In this document: piece by piece, positions 8,279 through 15,647 of the stretch
Numbering within the stretch: the first letter of the stretch is position 1
How the letters are laid out: the number at the start of each line of letters is the position of its first letter
Source of the DNA: Paenarthrobacter sp. GOM3
Lineage (GTDB): Bacteria; Actinomycetota; Actinomycetes; Actinomycetales; Micrococcaceae
Assembly: GCF_018215265.2 (NCBI RefSeq)
Contig: NZ_CP136562.1
Span: 2,852,001 to 2,916,000, forward strand
Reading direction: 5' to 3'
DNA length: 64,000 nucleotides
The notes under the pieces: generated by a model
Told to the model about the DNA's origin: nothing
The model's database searches: none
The model's input: the letters and a program-made list of their open reading frames with translations, nothing else
Translations under genes and position numbers: made by a program

Positions 8279-9501
8279 CAGTTCAGCTCCAGGAGCGCGG
8301 CAACATCAAAGCCTGACCGGGCAAATTTTTCGACCGCGGGCATGGAGTTGGCTTTAGGCTGCAACTGGCCGCCTACGATGCCGAACACTGGCGAGGACTC
8401 GATGATCCCGTTTTCCACCCGGCGGCCCAGGGAGAGCACCTCGGTTACTTGCCTGCGCCCGGTGGAGTGGCGACCGCAGTGCACCACAAGGTCTATGCAT
8501 GAAGCGACCGTGGGTACAACGAAGGCACTGGAGATGTTAGCCCCTGCCAGCAGCGGCAAGGTACAGATCTTGGTTACGGCGTCATGCGCTGAGTTGGCGT
8601 GGACAGTACACATACCGGGGAGCCCGGAGTTAAGCGCGATCAGCATATCCAGGCTTTCGGCTTCACGGACTTCGCCGACGATCAACCGGTCGGGCCGCAT
8701 ACGCAGCGCTTCCTTGACCAGCCGACGCAAGGGGATTTCACCCTCGCCTTCCAGGTTGGGTTGCCTGCACTGCAGGCCCACCACATCGCGGAGCGGGAGT
8801 TGAAGCTCGAAGATTTCCTCGACCGTTATCACTCGTTCTCGAGAGCCCACGTTTGCCGCCAGGCAGTTCAGCATGGTGGTCTTCCCCGCCTGGGTGGCCC
8901 CTGACACCAGAATGTTGAGGCCACTGGCCACGGCAGCGCCCAGGAACCTGGCAGCCTGGGGTGTCAGGCTTCCCAGTTCCACGAGGTGCTCCAGGCGGCT
9001 TGCCCTGGCAATGAATTTCCGGATATTGACTGCCCAGTGCTTCCGGGTGATGTCGGGGATGGCTACATGCAGCCTTGATCCGTCCGGCAGCGCAGCATCC
9101 ACGAACGGTGATGACAGGTCCAGCCGCCGCCCCGAGCTTTTAAGCATCCTTTCGACGAGGTCGCGGACCTGCTGCTCAGTCAGGCTAATGGCAGTCAGTT
9201 CAGATTCCCCGTTACGGGCCACATAGATTTCATGTGGGGCATTGATCCAGACCTCCTCGATGGAGGGGTCATCCAGGAGGGGCTGCAGGGGACCGAAACC
9301 TGCGACCGCATCAAAGACGTGGCGGCGGGCTGTCTCGAGATGTCCCAGAGGCGGAAGTGGTCCGAGGAGCGCCCGCTCGTCGTAGTCGCTGACCGCGGCC
9401 TCCACGAGGCGCCTCACATCCGCGGTTTGTTCCAAGGGATCCAATCCCCTGCGACGGATGAGTTCGCGTACCTCGCCCTCGACGATTTTTACAGCGTCCA
9501 C
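8278..9501 (-). CDS. tadA: Pilus assembly ATPase TadA/CpaF
   Basis: A secretion ATPase of the GspE/CpaF family that powers Flp pilus assembly. The GTG at 9501 (407 residues) places the start just before DAVKIVEGEVRELIRRRGLD and follows a GGGGG tract. The frame stays open to an ATG at 9600, which would add 33 unconserved-looking residues lying within the repeat-rich upstream region. The Walker A is GATQAGKTTML, and the Asp box, Walker B and His box (CTVHANSAHDA) are all present. It is the first gene of the operon, divergent from the GH25 gene. Confidence 0.9.
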   Translation of the reverse strand: MDAVKIVEGEVRELIRRRGLDPLEQTADVRRLVEAAVSDYDERALLGPLPPLGHLETARRHVFDAVAGFGPLQPLLDDPSIEEVWINAPHEIYVARNGESELTAISLTEQQVRDLVERMLKSSGRRLDLSSPFVDAALPDGSRLHVAIPDITRKHWAVNIRKFIARASRLEHLVELGSLTPQAARFLGAAVASGLNILVSGATQAGKTTMLNCLAANVGSRERVITVEEIFELQLPLRDVVGLQCRQPNLEGEGEIPLRRLVKEALRMRPDRLIVGEVREAESLDMLIALNSGLPGMCTVHANSAHDAVTKICTLPLLAGANISSAFVVPTVASCIDLVVHCGRHSTGRRQVTEVLSLGRRVENGIIESSPVFGIVGGQLQPKANSMPAVEKFARSGFDVAALLELN

Positions 9502-9548
9502 ATCTCCCCCAATGATTCCCGGATTGGTCAAACGAGAGGCGTATCTAT

Positions 9549-9656
9549 AGTGACTCACGCTAGGCGAGCGCCAAGACGGCCTCAAGTCACTCCGGAGCAC
9601 ATGTGGATAAGTAGAAATCCCGAGTCACTGCAGTAACCTCAACCCCACTAGTCACT
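9549..9656. promoter_or_regulatory. Cluster of AGTCACT heptamers between tadA and the GH25 gene
   Basis: AGTCACT occurs at 9585-9591, 9623-9629 and 9650-9656, and its reverse complement AGTGACT at 9549-9555. The three same-strand copies share a longer form, CNAGTCACTSCR. The copy at 9623 lies in a near-perfect palindrome, GTCACTGCAGTAAC. Four copies in 108 bases is far more than chance, so this is a good candidate operator array for the tad operon, the divergent gene, or both. No cognate regulator can be named. Confidence 0.5.
9602..9610 (-). promoter_or_regulatory. DnaA box-like 9-mer
   Basis: The reverse strand reads TTATCCACA, a perfect match to the classical DnaA box, inside the tadA upstream region and between two of the AGTCACT repeats. 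A single box does not make an origin; it could be a DnaA-responsive promoter site or chance. Confidence 0.35.
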
Positions 9657-9779
9657 CCAGTTCCAGAATGTTAGGGTAAGGCCGTTAGGAGCTGGCCTTT
9701 GGTCCCATGCGCAGGCGCCCGCCCCGGAGCTTGTCCGCAAGCCACACCATGCGCCGCTGAGCCGCGGCACAGGGCCGGA

Positions 9780-12524
9780 ATGAAAATGACAAGATCTTCC
9801 CTTGAGGCGACCCGACGGTTGACGTGGACGCACGCTGGCGTTGCCCTCGCTGTGGCCCTCGTAGCAGGCAGTTGCCTCGTAGCTCCTGCGCAAGCTGTGG
9901 CAAGGGGACCCCAGCCGGCTCCGTCGGCCACATCGCAGCCGGCACCTCCACAGGGCCCACGGCCCGCTCCGACGGGCACCGGCCCTGCCCAGCCCGAAAA
10001 GGATTCGCAACCAGGTATTCCCCCGACCGCACCCGCAGAACCCAAGCCGGGAACCGCCGTCGAGCCTTCCAACCTGGCGACGCAGCCGGCCGTCGAGCCG
10101 TTGAATGAAGCCGCGGCACAGGCGCCCGGTCCGCAGGCCCTGCCGGGTAGCGGGCAGGACGCCGAGACGAAGAACGCGGCGATGAGATCGGCTATCCCGG
10201 CCGGTGGAGCCGAAATGGGACAGCGGTCCCCGCGGGTCACCGCCGCGGCACAAGGAAAGGGTGCCCCGGCACCTGCGGACGCACAAACGCTGGAGAACGC
10301 GCCGGTCCAGCCACTGGAAACGGATACGGGACACTGGCGTCCCAGCATCGGCATATCGGGCCAGGATGTCAGCGCCCATCAGGGCAACGTCAACTGGCAG
10401 AGCCAATGGAACCAGGGCTCAAGGTGGGCGTATGTAAAGGCAACCGAAGGTAACTACTACCTCAACGAAAACTACGCGCAACAGTACAACGGCTCACGAA
10501 ACGTAGGCATGGTGCGTGGGGCCTACCACTTCGCCATCCCCAACTGGTCCTCCGGCGCCGACCAGGCCAGGTACTTCGTGGCCAATGGTGGAGACTGGAG
10601 CGCGGACGGGTACACACTTCCGCCCGTCCTGGATATCGAGTACAACCCCTATGCCGGACGCACCATCAACGGCTTCTACTTCGGAAACACCTGCTACGAC
10701 ATGTCCAAGGCCCAACTCGGCCAGTGGGCAGCAGATTTCGGCAACACGGTCAAGGCGCTGACGGGCCGGTTCCCGGTCATCTACAGCACCACCGACTGGT
10801 GGAACACGTGCGTGGGAAACTCCACCTTCGGCAGCTATCCCTTGTGGATCGCTTCCTATTGGAACAACCCCACCAACACACCTGGGACCTTGCCCCTGAG
10901 CTGGGGTAACTACTCAATGTGGCAATACAGCAGCACCGGACCGTTCGAAGGTGACTCCAACATCTTCAACGGCACCTATGACGAGCTACGGACGTTTGCG
11001 CGCGGCGTGGGCCTCCCATCAGCCCCCTCCATCAGGTCGGGGGCAGACGTCCTGGCCACCAGTTCGTCCGGTCGACTGGACAACTTCCCCGCAGACGGCC
11101 AGGGCCGCATTACAGGCCCGGTTGCTATTGGCTCAGGCTGGGGCAATGCCAAGTCCATCTATGTCGTCGACTGGAACCAGGACGGAGTCCAGGACATCCT
11201 GTCCCAGTGGCCCGACGGCACCCTCCAGGTATATCTGGGAGCCTCCGGCGGCGGCTTCCTGGCCCCGATGCAAGTTGGCTCAGGCTGGCAGGAAATGTCC
11301 CTCACTGTGGGGTGGTGGAACTCCAAAGACGCCTACCCCGGGGTCATTGGGCTGGACGGCGACGGTAATCTCTTCCGGTACCAAAACGCCTCCGGACGTG
11401 GCCTGGGCGGTGGCGTCCTCATTGGAACCGGGTTCGGCGGCCATCAGATCAACCAACTCGACTTCGACGGCGACGGCAACCAGGACATCGTTTCCAGGAC
11501 TTCCGACGGAACCATGCGGCTCTTCCGCTCGAACGGTCTCGGATCGTTCGTTTCCGAAGCGAGTCGTGTGATCGGCAACGGCTGGTCAGCCATGACCTCG
11601 GTCAGCTCGTCATCCGGGTTCAACGGGGCTGGTTCGCAAGGACTCCAGGCACGCGCCACGAACGGTGACCTTTTCTATTACCCCGCGGAATCGGGATCGT
11701 GGGGTAACCGCTTCCTGACCGGGATCGGATGGAATGATGCCGCCGTGATCAGTGGAGCCCCCATCGATGTGGCTTCTACCCTAGGCATTGACGACGCCGA
11801 CATCTTGGCCGTAAGGACAGACGGCAACCTCTACCGCTACGCCGCGACCGGGTCCACCTCTCTTCTCGGCGCTGAGCGAATCGGCACCCAATGGACGGGG
11901 CTGAAGGCAGGATTCCTCACGGACTGGAATGGCGATGGCGCCCCGGACATCCTTGCCCAGTGGTCTGACGGCCGCTTGAACGTCTATCCAGGCCTGAAAG
12001 GCAGCGGATTTGGATCCCCGATCAGCCTTGGGACGGGGTGGAAGGACTGGACGCTGACAGTCGGTTCATGGAAAAAGTCCGACGCCCTTCCAGGCATCAC
12101 AGGCTACGACTCGACGGGTCGCCTGTTTTACATCAGCAACCCCAACGGCAAGGCACTGGGTCCCCGCGTTCAGATCGGTACGGGCTGGAGCGGCCTTGAG
12201 ATCCTGCAAATGGACTTCGACAAGGATTCGAACTCCGATCTCCTGGCCAAAGGAAGCAACGGTGACCTGAAGCTCTATCGGTCAAACGGAAGCGGATCCT
12301 TCATCCAGGAGTCGCCGGGTGTCGTAGGGGTCGGCTGGGATGCCATTTCCAGCTTTGGAGCTGTTCGCGGATTCGCGGGCGCCGGCTCGACAGGCATCAT
12401 CGCCCGCACCACGACCGGGGATCTCCGATACTACCCAGTGGGCCAGAACAGGGCCTGGGGCCAACCCAGTAACGTCGGCACCGGCTGGAATGGCTTGACC
12501 ATTTTCAGGCCGGCTGCCAGATAG
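9780..12524 (+). CDS. Secreted GH25 lysozyme with C-terminal FG-GAP repeats
   Basis: From the ATG at 9780 (a second ATG lies at 9786) the product has 914 residues. The frame stays open upstream, but this start begins a clear signal peptide with cleavage after AQA at residue 39. Residues 40-185 form a Pro/Ala/Gln-rich linker. Residues 188-405 are a glycoside hydrolase family 25 domain, with catalytic-site acids D196 (GQDVSAHQG) and D285/E287 (VLDIEYN). This enzyme class cleaves the MurNAc-GlcNAc bond of peptidoglycan. From about residue 425 to the end come FG-GAP/VCBS-like repeats of the form DxNxDGxxDIL...DGxLxxYxG with recurring GTGW/GSGW. These probably bind the wall or a ligand. Role could be wall remodelling or attack on neighbours. 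Confidence 0.88.
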   Translation: MKMTRSSLEATRRLTWTHAGVALAVALVAGSCLVAPAQAVARGPQPAPSATSQPAPPQGPRPAPTGTGPAQPEKDSQPGIPPTAPAEPKPGTAVEPSNLATQPAVEPLNEAAAQAPGPQALPGSGQDAETKNAAMRSAIPAGGAEMGQRSPRVTAAAQGKGAPAPADAQTLENAPVQPLETDTGHWRPSIGISGQDVSAHQGNVNWQSQWNQGSRWAYVKATEGNYYLNENYAQQYNGSRNVGMVRGAYHFAIPNWSSGADQARYFVANGGDWSADGYTLPPVLDIEYNPYAGRTINGFYFGNTCYDMSKAQLGQWAADFGNTVKALTGRFPVIYSTTDWWNTCVGNSTFGSYPLWIASYWNNPTNTPGTLPLSWGNYSMWQYSSTGPFEGDSNIFNGTYDELRTFARGVGLPSAPSIRSGADVLATSSSGRLDNFPADGQGRITGPVAIGSGWGNAKSIYVVDWNQDGVQDILSQWPDGTLQVYLGASGGGFLAPMQVGSGWQEMSLTVGWWNSKDAYPGVIGLDGDGNLFRYQNASGRGLGGGVLIGTGFGGHQINQLDFDGDGNQDIVSRTSDGTMRLFRSNGLGSFVSEASRVIGNGWSAMTSVSSSSGFNGAGSQGLQARATNGDLFYYPAESGSWGNRFLTGIGWNDAAVISGAPIDVASTLGIDDADILAVRTDGNLYRYAATGSTSLLGAERIGTQWTGLKAGFLTDWNGDGAPDILAQWSDGRLNVYPGLKGSGFGSPISLGTGWKDWTLTVGSWKKSDALPGITGYDSTGRLFYISNPNGKALGPRVQIGTGWSGLEILQMDFDKDSNSDLLAKGSNGDLKLYRSNGSGSFIQESPGVVGVGWDAISSFGAVRGFAGAGSTGIIARTTTGDLRYYPVGQNRAWGQPSNVGTGWNGLTIFRPAAR

Positions 12525-12538
12525 ACCCATGACATGAA

Positions 12539-12582
12539 GGGCCTGCGCACTCCCACATGGGGTGCGCAGGCCCTTTTTGTTT
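12539..12582 (+). terminator. Rho-independent terminator after the GH25 gene
   Basis: A 12-bp perfect stem, GGGCCTGCGCAC pairing with GTGCGCAGGCCC, encloses an 11-base loop and is followed by TTTTTGTTT. Confidence 0.92.
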
Positions 12583-12761
12583 AGGCAAATACCCGAAGCG
12601 GAAACAATAAATATTCGCTTCTACTGACACGCCGGATTCCACGTATCGCGTGATCTAATGAAGGTGGTCTCACGTATTGGCTGTTAAGCGCTACCGGGAA
12701 ACGGGCTTTGTTTGGGGGCAAACGAAGGTCACCATTGCGCACAATCAAGGAGTGATCTTTC

Positions 12762-14108
12762 ATGGCGTTTACCGTTTCGACGGCCCAAGTCAGCATTTCC
12801 CCGTCGCTTGACGTCAATCCGTATATGGCCGGGTACGGAACGCTCGACGGCGGACGTGAAGCCACCAGCAGCGACCCCTACGAATCTTTGTGGGCCCGTG
12901 CGATAGTCCTTTGGGAGAACGGCTCCCCGAACCTGATCATGAGCGTCGACATTCTTGCGCTGCCACGGTCCATCCACCAGAGAGCCCGCGAACGGATCCT
13001 GGCGCTGGCAGCCTGGTCCGACAGCGACGTCCTGATCCAGTCCACCCACACCCACAACGGCCCCGTGGTGATTGATACCCTCCATCCCTTTATGTGTTAT
13101 GGCCTGTCGGACCTGGCCATGGTCGAGGCCTACAGCCAGCATCTCGAAGATGACCTGGTGGAGGCAGCCAGGTCCGCCCTCAATGCGGCACAGACATCAG
13201 TGACGTTGGACTACAAGGTCACGACGGCCAGCATTGCGTACAACCGCGCAGGGCTGTCCTACCTTGAGAACACTGTGCCCGTGATTGTGATGCGCAAGGG
13301 CAACGGCGTTCCCCGCGCGGTCATCTTCAATTACGCGTGCCACCCTGTCGCAGCGGGCATGCGGACCCTGTTCGACGGCGATTTCCCTGCCGGAGCGTGC
13401 AACTACATTGAGAACAACAACCCGGGGTGTTTCGCGTTGTTCCTCCAAGGTGCGGCGGGCGATCAAAACCCAATGGGCGTGCCCAGCTGGGAACTACGGG
13501 ATGAATACGCCACAACCCTCGGCGCGGCAGTCTCGACGGCGATGCAGAGCGCCGGGAGGACAATCGGCAGCCCCCTGCAGACCAGTTACAAGGAAATCCA
13601 AATTCCGTTGGACATCACGCCCACCGCAGGCAACATGGCCGCCGTTCGCGCGGCCTACGCTTCGCGCCTCCCGAACCTGGATGGCAACCCCGCATGGTAC
13701 GGACGCCATGCCCAGGTCATGATCGGCCGGATCGACAGCGGCAGCTACGCGACATCCGTAGCCTGCCCGTTCCAGGTGTGGAAGTTTGGAGGTAGCCCCC
13801 AGCTACGGATTGGGATCGTCGGGGGCGAGCTCGTCAGTGGCTACGCAGCCTACTTCCGCGCGAGGTACGGCGGAGCGAACGGGGTGATTGTGGGTGGCTA
13901 CGGAAACGAGTCGTGCTACTACCTGCCCAGCGCACAGTTCCTCCCACCTTATTCGTCCGGGGGCAGCTACGAGGGTGGCTGGGACCCTGATTATCCGGGC
14001 ATTGCCGGCGGAGCCATGACCGTTTACGGACACATAGGACATTTCAAGGGCGGCACCACCGGGGTTGAAGCCACCATCATCAACACACTGGACGGCATGT
14101 TGGCCTAA
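12762..14108 (+). CDS. Neutral/alkaline ceramidase-like hydrolase
   Basis: A 448-residue protein with the core motifs of the neutral ceramidase N-terminal domain (Ceramidase_alk). These are H96/H98 in STHTHNGP, H194 in NYACHPV and GDQNP at residues 233-237. In characterised enzymes such histidines bind the catalytic zinc for amide hydrolysis of ceramide. No signal peptide is visible: the protein starts MAFTVSTAQVSISPS, whereas most bacterial neutral ceramidases are secreted. It is also much shorter than the usual 640-670 residues and lacks the C-terminal Ig-like domain. A GGAG-type site (AAGGAG) lies nine bases before the ATG. The substrate is unknown; an N-acyl amide in the wall or membrane is possible. 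Confidence 0.75.
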   Translation: MAFTVSTAQVSISPSLDVNPYMAGYGTLDGGREATSSDPYESLWARAIVLWENGSPNLIMSVDILALPRSIHQRARERILALAAWSDSDVLIQSTHTHNGPVVIDTLHPFMCYGLSDLAMVEAYSQHLEDDLVEAARSALNAAQTSVTLDYKVTTASIAYNRAGLSYLENTVPVIVMRKGNGVPRAVIFNYACHPVAAGMRTLFDGDFPAGACNYIENNNPGCFALFLQGAAGDQNPMGVPSWELRDEYATTLGAAVSTAMQSAGRTIGSPLQTSYKEIQIPLDITPTAGNMAAVRAAYASRLPNLDGNPAWYGRHAQVMIGRIDSGSYATSVACPFQVWKFGGSPQLRIGIVGGELVSGYAAYFRARYGGANGVIVGGYGNESCYYLPSAQFLPPYSSGGSYEGGWDPDYPGIAGGAMTVYGHIGHFKGGTTGVEATIINTLDGMLA

Positions 14109-14116
14109 AGTCCGGA

Positions 14117-14152
14117 CCGGGGTCCCTGCTTGTTCGGGGACCCCGGTTAATT
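14117..14152 (+). terminator. Hairpin terminator after the ceramidase-like gene
   Basis: An 11-bp perfect stem ACCGGGGTCCC/GGGACCCCGGT with a 10-base loop lies nine bases past the stop and is followed by the short run TAATT. The weak T tract makes the call slightly less sure. Confidence 0.72.
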
Positions 14153-14234
14153 CGTAGTGGTATTGATACTCAGATCATCCACATATTCGTTGACCGGTGT
14201 CTTTCGCCGGACAACCATGGAGTTGGAGGTCACC

Positions 14235-15035
14235 ATGAGAGCGCTATACCCACTGGCGGCAGCGATGCTGCTCTTTCTTTCCGGTTGCTCCGTGACGACT
14301 CCTCCATTGCCCACAGCCAGCCCGACGCCAACGGCAACGGCAACGGCAACGTCCACGCCAACACCAACGCCCTCCGCGACTGCCGAGCGGCCTACCACAG
14401 ACCCCGGCATCGGCAGCGGGCAAGGAGCAGGCGCGCCCGACGATTCGGGCCGGTTCTCTTACCTGTGCACGAGCCTCGACGGCGTGCCCGATGTGACGCT
14501 TTCCAGCCTTGCCGAAGTCTGGGCGTCCACGGGATATCTTCGGCTGGCCTCCTGCCAGGCACGGTACGAAGGGCCGGATCCCTACGAAGCAACGGAAGAC
14601 GAAGCAAGGATCATCGCCATAGCCGAGCCCGGAGTGAACCCTTCCGATGGCCTGGACGCCTACCTTGCCGCCCTGGGACTGTGCACCCGAGTCAGTGATG
14701 ATGCCGCGTCGGAACTCTTCGGCCAAAGCCCGCGACCCTTGCTGCAGGCCGCAAGCGAATTATGCCCGCGTGGTCCGCAAGGAAAGATCATTGCCCTCTG
14801 GGCGTCAGGGGCAAGGGCCGCCGACGGTCAATACGCGGTCGCCGCGGACGGTCTAACACCTGGCAGGTTCCATCTGCGCAAGGCCCCTCCCGAGGGATGT
14901 ACGTGGTCCGTGGCGGGGGCCGACGGCAAAGTGAAGTCGACCGGAGGAGCGGCAGAAGGACAGTCCGGAATCACCCTGGCAGAAAAAGACGTCCTTACTA
15001 GTGACAAATGCGGAATTTGGGAGAAGATAGAGTAA
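14235..15035 (+). CDS. Putative lipoprotein, paralogue of the next gene
   Basis: The start at 14235 is set by GGAGG five bases upstream and by the signal peptide it opens. The frame is open upstream to 14157. The 266-residue product has the lipobox FLSGC with the lipidated Cys at residue 18. A Thr/Pro/Ala linker follows, encoded partly by an ACGGCA hexanucleotide run. The globular part contains LSSLAEVWASTGYLRL and YEGPDPYEATEDEARIIAIA. The next protein has a matching block, so the two are homologous. The C-terminal half has no counterpart there. No known family was recognised. A surface-exposed, membrane-anchored protein of unknown role. Confidence 0.75.
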   Translation: MRALYPLAAAMLLFLSGCSVTTPPLPTASPTPTATATATSTPTPTPSATAERPTTDPGIGSGQGAGAPDDSGRFSYLCTSLDGVPDVTLSSLAEVWASTGYLRLASCQARYEGPDPYEATEDEARIIAIAEPGVNPSDGLDAYLAALGLCTRVSDDAASELFGQSPRPLLQAASELCPRGPQGKIIALWASGARAADGQYAVAADGLTPGRFHLRKAPPEGCTWSVAGADGKVKSTGGAAEGQSGITLAEKDVLTSDKCGIWEKIE

Positions 15036-15113
15036 TGCAGCCGGCAACGGCTGGGGCGAAAATCCAACTGCATGCGGAGCTGGGGAGCATCCGAATGAAG
15101 TGGGGATCCCTCG

Positions 15114-15647
15114 GTGGACATGCCAAGACGCGCTATCGTCCAGCTTGGCCTTGTCGGTCTCGTTCTTACGGGCTGCTCGGTCAAGGTCGTTGAAAATGTT
15201 GAGCCATTCAAGCTCGGCGTGACAAATGTCGGCGATGCCGTCAAACCACGCGTTGAAAGACCCGAACCCGTAAAGCGCTATCAATTTGAGTGCCGCGGAC
15301 CGAACGGGCTTCCGCTGATCATCTTGTCCAGCCTTGAAGAGGTCTGGGCAAACACCCAGTACAAGAAGTTCTCCGATGTCGTCGTGACCTTCGTCGGCCC
15401 CCAACCGTGGGTCCTGACAGCAGAGGAAAACGCAGCGGTCAATGTGGCCGTAGCGGCCGGCGCGACGGGGACGCGCAATGACATCATCCTGGCAATCATC
15501 AAGGCGTGCACGCGAAGCAACCCTCCTACCATCAGTACCGCCCTCTACGGCTTGGGCGGCGTGCCGATCGTCAAGGGCGCGCTGACCTTTGCGCCCATGG
15601 CGCCGCAATCCGCAGTCCTGACAAAGTGGCTGAAGGAAGTGGCGTGA
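15114..15647 (+). CDS. Putative lipoprotein, paralogue of the preceding gene
   Basis: A 177-residue protein starting with GTG; an ATG six bases later is equally possible. The signal peptide ends in the lipobox VLTGC (Cys 21). The mature part includes LSSLEEVWANTQYKKF and FVGPQPWVLTAEENAAVNVA, matching the core of the upstream lipoprotein. Each has Cys residues flanking this block, which may pair. It ends one base into the start of the large FG-GAP protein (TGATG), so the two are translationally coupled and probably work together at the cell surface. Function not recognised. Confidence 0.75.
   Translation: MDMPRRAIVQLGLVGLVLTGCSVKVVENVEPFKLGVTNVGDAVKPRVERPEPVKRYQFECRGPNGLPLIILSSLEEVWANTQYKKFSDVVVTFVGPQPWVLTAEENAAVNVAVAAGATGTRNDIILAIIKACTRSNPPTISTALYGLGGVPIVKGALTFAPMAPQSAVLTKWLKEVA

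Noticed and set aside
9602..9610. Replication origin at the DnaA-box match
   Set aside because: One box only, no AT-rich unwinding region and no dnaA/dnaN/gyrB neighbours.
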